A stretch of 64,000 nucleotides of DNA from Rhinopithecus roxellana (Eukaryota > Chordata > Mammalia > Primates > Cercopithecidae), in NCBI RefSeq assembly GCF_007565055.1, contig NC_044566.1, positions 58,201,332-58,265,331 of the forward strand. Direction: 5' to 3'. Positions 33,159-43,049 of this stretch are shown one piece after another; positions within the stretch are counted from its first letter, which is position 1, and every line of letters starts with the position of its first letter. The translations under genes and the position numbers were made by a program. The notes below the pieces were generated by a model. The model saw only the letters and a program-made list of their open reading frames with translations, was not told the origin of the DNA and ran no database searches.

Positions 33159-36100
33159 ATGGCAGGATCAAGTTCACACATAACAATATTAACCTTAAAT
33201 GTAAATGGACTAAATGCTCCAATTAAAAGACACAGACTGGCAAACTGGATAAAGAGTCAAGACCCATCAGTCTGCTGTATTCAGGAGACCCATCTCACAT
33301 GCAGAGACATACATAGGCTCAAAATAAAGGGATGGAGGAAGATCTACCAAGCAAATGGAGAACAAAAAAAAGCAGGGGTTGCAATCCTAGTCTCTGATAA
33401 AACAGACTTTAAACCATCAAAGATCAAAAGAGACAAAGAAGGCCATTACATAGTGGTAAAGGGATCAATTCAACAGGAAGAGCTAACTATCCTAAATATA
33501 TATGCACCCAATACAGGAGCACCCAGATTCATAAAGCAAGTCCTTAGAGACTTACAAAGAGACTTAGACTCCCATACAATAATAATGGGAGACTTCAACA
33601 CTCCACTGTCAACATTAGACAGATCAACGAGACAGAAAGTTAACAAGGATATCCAGGAATTGAACTCATCTCTGCACCAAGCGGACCTAATAGACATCTA
33701 TAGAACTCTCCACCCCAAATCAACAGAATATACATTCTTCTCAGCACCACATCGCACTTATTCCAAAATTGACCACATAATTGGAAGTAAAGCACTCCTC
33801 AGCAAATGTAAAAGAACAGACATTATAACAAACTGTCTCTCAGACCACAGTGCAATCAAACTAGAACTCAGGACTCAGAAACTCAATCAAAACCGCTCAA
33901 CTACATGGAAACTGAACAACCTGCTCCTGAATGACTACTGGGTACATAACGAAATGAAAGCGGAAATAAAGATGTTCTTTGAAACCAATGAGAACAAAGA
34001 TACAACATACCAGAATCTCTGGGACACATTTAAAGCAGTGTGTAGAGGGAAATTTATAGCACTAAATGCCCACAAGAGAAAGCAGGAAAGATCTAAAATT
34101 GACACTCTAACATCACAATTAAAAGAACTAGAGAGGCAAGAGCAAACACATTCAAAAGCTAGCAGAAGGCAAGAAATAACTAAGATCAGAGCAGAACTGA
34201 AGGAGATAGAGACACAAAAAACCCTCCAAAAAATCAATGAATCCAGGAGTTGGTTTTTTGAAAAGATCAACAAAATTGACAGACCACTAGCAAGACTAAT
34301 AAAGAAGAAAAGAGAGAGGAATCAAATAGATGCAATAAAAAATGATAAAGGGGATATCACCACCGACCCCACAGAAATACAAACAACCATCAGAGAATAC
34401 TATAAACGCCTTTACGCAAATCAACTAGAAAATCTAGAAGAAATGGATAATTTCCTGGACACTTACACTCTCCCAAGACTAAACCAGGAAGAAGTTGAAT
34501 CCCTGAATAGACCAATAGCAGGCTCTGAAATTGAGGCAACAATTAATAGCCTACCCACCAAAAAAAGTCCAGGACCAGATGGATTCACAGCTGAATTCTA
34601 CCAGAGGTACAAGGAGGAGCTGGTACCATTCCTTCTGAAACTATTCCAATCAATAGAAAAAGAGGGAATCCTCCCTAACTCATTTTATGAGGCCAACATC
34701 ATCCTGATACCAAAGCCTGGCAGAGACACAACAAAAAAAGAGAATTTTAGACCAATATCCCTGATGAACATCGATGCAAAAATTCTCAATAAAATACTGG
34801 CAAACCGGATTCAGCAGCACATCAAAAAGCTTATCCACCATGATCAAGTGGGCTTCATCCCTGGGATGCAAGGCTGGTTCAACATTCGCAAATCAATAAA
34901 CGTAATCCAGCATATAAACAGAACCAAAGACAAGAACCACATGATTATCTCAATAGATGCGGAAAAGGCTTTTGACAAAATTCAACAGCCCTTCATGCTA
35001 AAAACGCTCAATAAATTCGGTATTGATGGAACGTACCTCAAAATAATAAGAGCTATTTATGACAAACCCACAGCCAATATCATACTGAATGGGCAAAAAC
35101 TGGAAAAATTCCCTTTGAAAACTGGCACAAGACAGGGATGCCCTCTCTCACCACTCCTATTCAACATAGTGTTGGAAGTTCTGGCTAGGGCAATCAGGCA
35201 AGAGAAAGAAATCAAGGGTATCCAGTTAGGAAAAGAAAAAGTCAAATTGTCCCTGTTTGCAGATGACATGATTGTATATTTAGAAAACCCCATCGTCTCA
35301 GCCCAAAATCTCCTTAAGCTGATAAGCAACCTCAGCAAAGTCTCAGGATACAAAATTAATGTGCAAAAATCACAAGCATTCTTATACACCAGTAACAGAC
35401 AAGCAGAGAGCCAAATCAGGAATGAACTTCCATTCACAATTGCTTCAAAGAGAATAAAATACCTAGGAATCCAGCTTACAAGGAATGCAAAGGACCTCTT
35501 CAAGGAGAACTACAAACCACTGCTCAGTGAAATAAAAGAGGACACAAACAAATGGAAGAACATGCCATGCTCATGGATAGGAAGAATCAATATCGTGAAA
35601 ATGGCCATACTGCCCAAGGTTATTTATAGATTCAATGCCATCCCTATCAAGCTACCAATGAGTTTCTTCACAGAATTGGAAAAAACGGCTTTAAAGTTCA
35701 TATGGAACCAAAAAAGAGCCCGCATTGCCAAGACAATCCTAAGTCAAAAGGACAAAGCTGGAGGCGTCACGCTACCTGACTTCAAACTATACTACAAGGC
35801 TACAGTAACCAAAACAGCATGGTACTGGTACCAAAACAGAGATATAGACCAATGGAACAGAACAGAGTCCTCAGAAATAATACCACACATCTACAGCCAT
35901 CTGATCTTTGACAAACCTGAGAGAAACAAGAAATGGGGAAAGGATTCCCTATTTAATAAATGGTGCTGGGAAAATTGGCTAGCCATAAGTAGAAAGCTGA
36001 AACTGGATCCTTTCCTTACCCCTTATACGAAGATTAATTCAAGATGGATTAGAGACTTAAATGTTAGACCTAATACCATAAAAACCCTAGAAGAAAATCT

Positions 36101-36986
36101 GGGTAGTACCATTCAGGACATAGGCATGGGCAAGGACTTCATGTCTAAAACACCAAAAGCAACGGCAGCAAAAGCAAAAATTGACAAATGGGATCTAATT
36201 AAACTAAAGAGCTTTTGCACAGCAAAAGAAACTACCATCAGAGTGAACAGGCAACCTACAGAATGGGAGAAAATTTTTGCAACCTACTCATCTGACAAAG
36301 GGCTAATATCCAGAATCTACAAAGAACTCAAACAAATATACAAGAAAAAAACAAACAACCCCATCAAAAAGTGGGCAAAGGATATGAACAGACATTTCTC
36401 AAAAGAAGATATTCATACAGCCAACAGACACATGAAAAAATGCTCATCATCACTTGCCATCAGAGAAATGCAAATCAAAACCACAATGAGATACCATCTC
36501 ACACCAGTTAGAATGGCAATCATTAAAAAATCAGGAAACAACAGGTGTTGGAGAGGATGTGGAGAAATAGGAACACTTTTACACTGTTGGTGGGATTGTA
36601 AACTAGTTCAACCATTATGGAAAACAGTATGGCAATTCCTCAAGGATCTAGAACTAGATGTACCATATGACCCAGCCATCCCACTACTGGGTATATACCC
36701 AAAGGATTATAAATTAGTCTACTACAAAGACACATGCACACGTATGTTTATTGCGGCACTATTCACAATAGCAAAGACTTGGAATCAACCCAAATGTCCA
36801 TCTGTGACAGACTGGATTAAGAAAATGTGGCACATATACACCATGGAATACTATGCAGCCATAAAAAAGGATGATTTTGCGTCCTTTGTAGGGACATGGA
36901 TGCAGCTGGAAACCATCATTCTTAGCAAACTATCACAAGAAGAGAAAACCAAACACCACATGTTCTCACTCATAGGTGGGAACTGA
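33159..36986 (+). CDS. ORF2: L1 ORF2p, intact (endonuclease / reverse transcriptase)
   Basis: A 1,275-residue protein that nicks target DNA and reverse-transcribes L1 RNA at the nick. The APE-type endonuclease (about 1-239) keeps N14, E43, D145 and N147 (GDFN), D205 (KIDH) and H230 (SDHS). A central region (about 240-480) includes the IREYY segment corresponding to the known PCNA-binding site. The reverse transcriptase (about 498-773) has FADD at residues 700-703. The C-terminal Cys/His motif follows the pattern C-X3-C-X7-H-X4-C (CWRGC, then HCWWDC). I see no stop or frameshift. It shows about twenty residue differences from copy A. Activity is inferred from intactness. Confidence 0.97.
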   Translation: MAGSSSHITILTLNVNGLNAPIKRHRLANWIKSQDPSVCCIQETHLTCRDIHRLKIKGWRKIYQANGEQKKAGVAILVSDKTDFKPSKIKRDKEGHYIVVKGSIQQEELTILNIYAPNTGAPRFIKQVLRDLQRDLDSHTIIMGDFNTPLSTLDRSTRQKVNKDIQELNSSLHQADLIDIYRTLHPKSTEYTFFSAPHRTYSKIDHIIGSKALLSKCKRTDIITNCLSDHSAIKLELRTQKLNQNRSTTWKLNNLLLNDYWVHNEMKAEIKMFFETNENKDTTYQNLWDTFKAVCRGKFIALNAHKRKQERSKIDTLTSQLKELERQEQTHSKASRRQEITKIRAELKEIETQKTLQKINESRSWFFEKINKIDRPLARLIKKKRERNQIDAIKNDKGDITTDPTEIQTTIREYYKRLYANQLENLEEMDNFLDTYTLPRLNQEEVESLNRPIAGSEIEATINSLPTKKSPGPDGFTAEFYQRYKEELVPFLLKLFQSIEKEGILPNSFYEANIILIPKPGRDTTKKENFRPISLMNIDAKILNKILANRIQQHIKKLIHHDQVGFIPGMQGWFNIRKSINVIQHINRTKDKNHMIISIDAEKAFDKIQQPFMLKTLNKFGIDGTYLKIIRAIYDKPTANIILNGQKLEKFPLKTGTRQGCPLSPLLFNIVLEVLARAIRQEKEIKGIQLGKEKVKLSLFADDMIVYLENPIVSAQNLLKLISNLSKVSGYKINVQKSQAFLYTSNRQAESQIRNELPFTIASKRIKYLGIQLTRNAKDLFKENYKPLLSEIKEDTNKWKNMPCSWIGRINIVKMAILPKVIYRFNAIPIKLPMSFFTELEKTALKFIWNQKRARIAKTILSQKDKAGGVTLPDFKLYYKATVTKTAWYWYQNRDIDQWNRTESSEIIPHIYSHLIFDKPERNKKWGKDSLFNKWCWENWLAISRKLKLDPFLTPYTKINSRWIRDLNVRPNTIKTLEENLGSTIQDIGMGKDFMSKTPKATAAKAKIDKWDLIKLKSFCTAKETTIRVNRQPTEWEKIFATYSSDKGLISRIYKELKQIYKKKTNNPIKKWAKDMNRHFSKEDIHTANRHMKKCSSSLAIREMQIKTTMRYHLTPVRMAIIKKSGNNRCWRGCGEIGTLLHCWWDCKLVQPLWKTVWQFLKDLELDVPYDPAIPLLGIYPKDYKLVYYKDTCTRMFIAALFTIAKTWNQPKCPSVTDWIKKMWHIYTMEYYAAIKKDDFASFVGTWMQLETIILSKLSQEEKTKHHMFSLIGGN

Positions 36987-37226
36987 ACAATGAGATCACT
37001 TGGACTCGGGAAGGGGAACATCACACACTGGGGCCTATCATGGGGAGGGGGGAGGAGGGAGGGATTGCATTGGGGAGTTATACATGATATAAATGATGAA
37101 TTGATGGGTGCTGACGAGTTGATGGGTGCAGCACACCAACATGGCATAAGTATACATATGTAACAAACCTGCACGTTATGCACATGTACCCTAGAACTTA
37201 AAGTATAATAAAAAAAAAAGAAAAAA
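36987..37226 (+). other. L1 copy B 3' UTR and poly(A) tail
   Basis: It has a G-rich tract at 37042-37064 with four G-runs (possible G-quadruplex, known in L1 3' UTRs), a partly duplicated GAGTTGATGGGTGCAGC-type block, and AATAAA at 37207-37212 leading into an A-rich tail interrupted by G. Confidence 0.9.
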
Positions 37227-37239
37227 AAGAAAAATCCAC

Positions 37240-37800
37240 ATTGTCATTAAGCTGCATGAATGAATGATAAATTTCTTCATATATGGTTTTACATCTTTAT
37301 AAGAAATAAAATATTATGGATACACTTAAGAGTTGTCTTTATAACTCTAGCATGTTTCATCCACTCCCTTACTATGATTGTATGTATGTTTTTACTGATC
37401 ATTTTTGATGTGATTCTTCTATGTGTACATTCCAATGGGCCCCAAATAGTATTGTTTTGTGTGGTTACATAGTTTACACAAATGGTATGCTGTATGTGTT
37501 ATTCAGGAACTTGTTCTTTTACACTGTGTGTTATTATTTTGGTATACACCTGTGTTCATAAAAACAGATCAAATGTGTTCATTTTAATACATTCTTAATT
37601 GCTTTATAGTCTTCCATTACTTAATTATACTAAAGTATATTTAACTATTCAATTGAAGATAGATAATTGTTTCCAGTTTGGGGATTTTACAAAGTTGCTT
37701 CAAAATGCATCCTTCTACATACATTCACTTATACTTGAATGGGAGTTCTGAGGTATACATACCCAGAAATAGTCTGATATTGCCAATAAGAATGAAAACT
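37240..37800 (-). mobile_element. Old L1 (L1M-type) ORF2 3' region, piece 1
   Basis: Minus-strand L1M blocks, seen on the plus strand as TTAATTGCTTTATAGTCTTCC, ATAATTGTTTCCAGTTTGG and AAAATGCATCCTTCTACATA. The element is heavily diverged with no open frame, and continues after an interruption at about 38290. Confidence 0.65.
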
Positions 37801-38289
37801 TTCAGTTTGGAGGTTTTAAGGTGGAGCTGGCATTATCGAGTTGGTTTATTCAAGACTCTATAAGGTTGTCAAGGAATCATTCCCTTCCATCTTCCACCCA
37901 GTCATCCTGGGTGCGGCTTCTTCTCAGGTTAGTAGTGGAATGATTAAAACATTTGCAAATGTGACATCCAAATAAAAGTGCCCACAAGAAGAGGGAAGGC
38001 TGTTTTTCCTAGGACAATCCCTTAGGAATTATAATCTTTCTGCATAATACTCCCAGAAGACCTCCTCTTATAATTTATTAGCTGAAATTGTGTCACCGCC
38101 AATGGCAATATAATCATTTTAGAAAAAAAATCAACTCCATTCCTAGAACTGGAAGTTATATCTTCTTCCATTGAAACACATGACTGTACTGGGGAAGGAA
38201 TGGCTAGGCAAACAAAATCAACTTTCTATAAAAAAAGGTATGGTATTGAGACAGGATACTTGTAGGCATCCAACGATGTCCAATGCTCA
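37801..38289. other. Unassigned insertion-like block between L1M pieces
   Basis: About 490 bp separate two collinear L1M pieces: the first ends near TATTGCC and the second restarts at GCATTGCCAAATTGTAC. It may be an old DNA transposon or LTR, but I recognise no family. Confidence 0.4.
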
Positions 38290-38700
38290 AATGTCCTGGC
38301 TTTACTAGGCATTGCCAAATTGTACTTCAAAGTATAGACACCAATTTAAACTCCCACTCCTAATATCTGAGAGTTCCTATCAAACATCCTCACCAGCACT
38401 TGGTATAGTTAGGTATCACATTATTGCCAGTTTATAAAGTGTGAAATGTTTCATTATTGCTTTACTTTTCCTGATTACTTTTCATGGTTTTGGAGGTTCC
38501 CTTTTTCCCTATGAGTTTTTTTTTTTTTTTTTTCATTCCATTTGGCCACTTTTCCATCTAGTAGTCTTTTTTTTTTGTAGTGATATGTAAGAAACCTTTA
38601 TATTTCTGTACACTATTCCTTTGTCAATATAGATTACAAGTATCTTCCCTCAATCTGTTTTTTCTCTTTTAACCTTGTTTATGTAAATAGGAAATTCCAA
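38290..38700 (-). mobile_element. Old L1 (L1M-type) ORF2 3' region, piece 2
   Basis: It continues the upstream piece with CCAAATTGTACTTCAAAGTA, TTTAAACTCCCACTCC, CTCACCAGCACTTGGTATAG and CCTTTGTCAATATAGATTAC. T-rich runs at 38517-38534 and 38568-38577 are local expansions. Confidence 0.7.
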
Positions 38701-38894
38701 AGTTGTTGGAGACCAAGGTTAGCAAGGAAGAAAGAGAAAAGCGTAATAGGTATAGTAGGATCCAGGAACATCAAATTTTAAATGTTTGAAAGTGGGTCAT
38801 TCTGTGTACAGTAGAAGACCAAAACTTGGGAAGTAAGGTGCTGAGATAGAAAGGAGAATTATATGGGATGGTCAGTGAACTGTGAGACTGGGTA

Positions 38895-39110
38895 TCTAAT
38901 TTGCTGAGCACCTACAATGTGCCAGTTTCTGTCTTAAGTGCTTTAGACGTATTAGTCAACTTAACCTTTGCAACAATTCTGTGAGATAAGTGTTGTTATT
39001 ACATCCCAGATCTGCAGATAAGGAAACTGAGGCATAGAGTAATGTGGTAACAGACACAGACAGAGTAGATAATGTTTTCCAAGCCACCCCGTAGGTAAGA
39101 GGTTGATTAT
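38895..39110 (-). repeat. MIR
   Basis: The reverse-complement MIR pattern runs in order: TGAGCACCTACAATGTGCCAG, CTTAAGTGCTTTAGACGTAT, ACAATTCTGTGAGATAAGTG, GATAAGGAAACTGAGGCATAGAG. Confidence 0.85.
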
Positions 39111-40865
39111 ACTTTCAACTCATTAAGCTGGTTCCAAAGCCTATGTTCTTAGCTTCTGTTTGTATAATCTGTCATGTCTCATGTTTGCTGTTATGTTGGT
39201 AAGATTTGGGAGAGAGAAACACAGAAAGAGCTGTCAAAGGCTTCTCCTGTATATAAGCAGTTGGCAATGTGAATTTAGTTGTTTTTTAAAGAATTTGTAT
39301 TCTCCGGTTAAAATATGTTGGAAAATTAAGCATGTGAATTCCAAAGTTCTTCTCTTGATTCAAAACCAGTTACTTTTCCCCCTTTCACCCTCCCTCCCTC
39401 CCTCTCTCCCTTCTTTCTTTGCTGTGTTCACACTATTTAAATATGCTTTACAAGTTTTCGATATTAAACTCTATTATCATCGCCATTTTGCCTAGTATCA
39501 TAAGCACAATTCATTAACAACCTCAGATGTGAACACAGCCAATCGACTGAAGCAATCATGAAATAGATAATTCTTTGTTTAAGTATGACATTCTGTCCTT
39601 CCATCTTTAGATCTTTTGCTACTCTCCTCATTTGGATTCAGAAAAGTGAAGGAAACATTAAAAGCCTCTGAGTTTTCAATGTCTCCTGTAAACAGCATTC
39701 CCTCTTCATATAATAAAGGACTATTTTTTCATTTTTACCATTATCCTCCAATAAAAAACGATATTATGATATTTTTAGATCTAAAACCCCAAAACCACCA
39801 TAAAGAGAATGAGACTTGAAACTAATGACTAGGCAATGGCAGCCTCCTTCAGCCTGAGAACTGGAGTAAGCAGAGACAGCAAAACTCAGAATGCCAGGGA
39901 CATCAGGCAGGTTTGGCTTTTCTACGTTCAGCCTATCTGTCTAAAATCACAATTGTCACTGTCACTCACTGGTCTTTACACACATTCTCAGTCTGAGTGA
40001 AAAATTGCCACATATGGGTAAAGCGAAGAAAAGCAGCTGTTATCACTTGTATCAGGAAGGTGTATGTTATTCTCAATTAAGAGACACCAGGAATTACTTT
40101 CAAATGTCCCTTCTCCAATATATTTGAAAGGACTCTCAGGAGGTCAAGTCCACTGATAAGGATAATGATCTTGCCAACCTGAGCCATGTCCCTCGGTTCC
40201 AGTGCTAGAGGACTGTTTTCAAACTCTAACAGAGTGGGAGTAACTAATCAGGAAGATTTGAACCAGACATCTTCCCCTGGGATAACTAAACAAAAATAGA
40301 GGATAATGAGGCTGAATTAGTTTTGTTGTGGGGAACAATTGTAATATCTTCTATCACTCATTGTCAAAATATTCCCATTATGTAAAGAAGTATGTGATTT
40401 GCTTCTATCAGATAATTGCTTCGTTGTTCTGTTGTCTTTTTCTTCTCCTCTAAACAGATTTTAAATTTTGTGAAGGGCAAGGATTATAGTTTATATTCTA
40501 TTTCATTTCTATACACACCACTACTCCCTTCTACCTGTTCTTCCCACTGTCAAGAAAAATTGCCCCTTCTGCTTTCTATAACCCAGACTTCTCTTTACAC
40601 AAAGTCTGAGTGCAGACAGACTCCATCAAGAACAGACTGATAATTACTCCCTAGGCATTTTTTAGTAAACGATGATCAGAATTGGCCCCCTGATATTTTA
40701 GTGCACTACTGACTTATTTCTAACTTCAGAAGTTAAAACCAAAATGCAATTCTCCAGAAAAACTTAACACACATACAGACACACCCCCCCCCCGTCACCA
40801 ACACACACACACATGGATGCACACAGAAAGAGAAGATAATAAAGTCCTGAAATAATTCAATTCAT
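39111..40865. other. Unassigned sequence with simple repeats
   Basis: It contains a short pyrimidine tract (about 39380-39418, CCCTCCCTCCCTCCCTC) and a CA/C-rich patch at about 40770-40814 including a run of ten or more Cs. No gene was recognised. Confidence 0.45.
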
Positions 40866-40869
40866 TTTA

Positions 40870-41040
40870 AGAGTTTGTTAAACCTTTCGTGTGTGATAGA
40901 CATTGTACTAGGGGCTGTCAATGATACAGAATTTGAATTACACCTGGCTCAAACCTGTAGGAATCCACCCTCTGGTAAAGAAGACAGACAGGGACATAAA
41001 CAACTCCAAGATGAGACAGTGTGTAATAAACACAACCCTG
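40870..41040 (+). repeat. L2 fragment
   Basis: A degraded L2 3' region reads TGATAGACATTGTACTAGGGGC, TGTCAATGATACAG, AGGAATCCACCCTCTGG and AAGACAGACAGGGACATAAAC. Confidence 0.5.
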
Positions 41041-41968
41041 GAAAAATGAATAAAACATAAGACTGTCAATTATATACATAATTGCAGAGTTATTAAATCA
41101 CTATGTCTACATAGTAAGCTATATAAATAGGCATTTCAACTAGACCATCCCTCTTTCCACACGTAGGAGGCAACACAGATCTATGTACTGGTTGGCTTTT
41201 CTTCTCAAATTATCACCTTGAAATGTGGTTTTATTTGTGTGTTTGTTTGTGCATTGTAGTCAAGATGAGTTATGTAATGTGGTTTTCTAAGTTGATTTGA
41301 AAATTGTACTATGTTTCCTGCTAAATTAGCACCTCTCTTTTAGAATGTCTTTGTTGCTCGTTTTCCATTCTCAATACTTCCTCAATTCTCTCTGCTATTT
41401 TCAGTTTTTATGTCAGTTTCTTCCCTTCATTCTATTAATATCACCAAGAGGACAATAATCTCCATCAAAATAACACCTACCATTCTGGAGAGTGCTAGTT
41501 CTTAGAAGTAGAAGCAAATGCCTATTTTCCTTTTGAGCTTTCCACGGCTCCATTAACAAAACTGCTGGTCTTTCCGTATAATGAACAGTTGGCTAAGGCA
41601 AGACCAGACACATGAACTAACTACTTTGGACCAGTGAAATATTGGGCACGTGGTAGAAATCAAAACGTACTCACTGATTGGTAACTGAACTCTTCTGGTA
41701 AGAGAAACATAGTAAAAGTATGTAAGCACCCACTATTTCAGATTGTAGTCAATTACCTAATACCTTATTTATATGTAGTTTCTTATTTGATCCCAATTGC
41801 AAGGCTGTGAGACAGTCTAGGTCGGGAATTTCTGCTTTTCACAGAGAAACAGGCTGAGGTCCAACAACATAAAGTGATACGATGGCTGTCTCTGAGCAAC
41901 TGGCACAAGGGTCCTGGTCCTTGGACTAAAATCCATTGCTATTTAAACCTAACATCTAAACATCAGGG
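41041..41968. other. Unassigned sequence
   Basis: No repeat family, RNA gene or exon was recognised. Confidence 0.4.
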
Positions 41969-42294
41969 TTTTTTTTTTTTTTTTTTTTTTTGTATTGTTT
42001 TGTTTTCTTTTTTGAGATGGTGTGTGGCTCTGTGGCCCAGGCTGGAGTGCAGCGGCGCCATCGCGGCTCACTGCAAGCTCCGCCTCCCGGGTTCACGCCA
42101 TTCTCCTGCCTCAGCCTCCCGAGTAGCTGGGACTACAGGCACCTGCCACCTCGCCCGGCTAGTTTTTTGTATTTCTAGTAGAGACGGGGTTTCACCGTGT
42201 TAGCCAGGATGGATTCGATCTCCTGACCTCATGATCCGCCCGCCTCGGCCTCCCAAAGTGCTGGGATTACAGGTGTGAGCCACCGCGCCCGGCC
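41969..42294 (-). mobile_element. AluY
   Basis: It is a full-length Alu in reverse: a T-run at 41969, right-arm then left-arm sequence, and the reversed start GCGCCCGGCC at the right end. It has a high CpG content (GCAGCGGCGCCATCGCGG), typical of a young copy. ACATCAG at 41960-41966 and 42299-42305 is a probable target-site duplication. Confidence 0.93.
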
Positions 42295-42339
42295 CCCCAC
42301 ATCAGTTCTAATGTTTAGAACGTGAGGGAGATATGTTGT

Positions 42340-42438
42340 AGTCATTAAAAAAAAAAATTAAAAGTTTGGTTACATTGGTATATATATTTATGAATTACAT
42401 GAGATATTTTGACATATGCATGCAATGTGTAATAATCA
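42340..42438 (-). mobile_element. L1MA-type element, 3' UTR end
   Basis: The plus strand reads TATATATTTATGAATTACATG, GAGATATTTTGACATATGC and ATGCAATGTGTAATAATCA. This is the reverse complement of an L1MA 3' UTR, and it continues at 43050 beyond an inserted LTR. Confidence 0.8.
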
Positions 42439-43049
42439 TGAAGCGGCATCACTGTCTGGGGTAAATACCCAGGCTTTATCATCTCATGCCGAGAGGATTA
42501 ATGGCATGGACACGTGGGTAGAATGGAAAGTTTAACAGGCAGAAGAAAGGAGAGAAGAGAGCAGCTCTCTCGCTTTTGCGAGAGATAGGAGTCCCAAAAA
42601 GGCAAAAGTGGCAGACTGCAGCCTATTTTATAGGCAGGCTTGAGGGCATGATGTCTGATTTATGTAGGGCTCACAGATTGGTTTGACCAGGTGTGACGTT
42701 TACATAGTGCCCGGGGAAGGCTGTTGGCCCTACCCTGATCTTGTAATACAAATGGGCTTTCCACTTGTCTGCTCCTTACTGTACACATGGCTAGCCAAAA
42801 AGAGAAGATGAAGCCACCATTTTGAACATGCCTACTCCCTGGTAGTATATTCCTATGTGCACAACTGCTGGTATTAACCCATGCAAGCTTCCAGCTTGCT
42901 TGTTTATGTCTGAAGCTCGATTTCACAGGATGTTCTTTGTTAGAAAAGAAAATAATTTTGGAGCTGCTTTTCATTAAAAGGAAAACCTTACTGAGGACTT
43001 CTGTACCCTTACTATCTGCCTAAGTAATTTCTTTTTAACTCCTATATCA
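42439..43049 (-). mobile_element. Solo ERV1-like LTR inserted in the L1MA 3' UTR
   Basis: This 611-bp insertion begins TG and ends CA and is flanked by a 4-bp duplication ATCA (42435-42438 and 43050-43053), the size typical of gammaretrovirus-like ERV1. The L1 sequence is continuous once it is removed. On the minus strand it has a TATA box (TATAAAATA, 42632-42624) and, just downstream, an 8-bp perfect stem with a 4-nt loop (42566-42585). I do not recognise the LTR family by name. No internal proviral sequence is present. Confidence 0.82.

Larger units (their letters stand above)
31047..37226 (+). mobile_element. Full-length young L1, copy B, with all reading frames open
   Basis: About 6.18 kb: 5' UTR (31047-32078), ORF1 (32079-33095), 63-bp spacer (33096-33158), ORF2 (33159-36986), 3' UTR and a short A-rich tail. 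Both ORFs have normal length and all catalytic residues I checked are present. It shares its subfamily with copy A but has a different target-site duplication, so the two are independent insertions. It is a candidate active element. Confidence 0.97.

Noticed and set aside
33470..36000. Minus-strand frames under L1 ORF2 (for example 35057-35503, 33935-34273)
   Set aside because: They are shadows of ORF2 and occur at identical offsets in copy A because the sequence is nearly the same.
16394..37226. A segmental duplication as the source of the two L1 copies
   Set aside because: The target-site duplications and flanks differ (AAGATCTTCCAAGGTC versus AAGAAAAATCC), so they are independent insertions.
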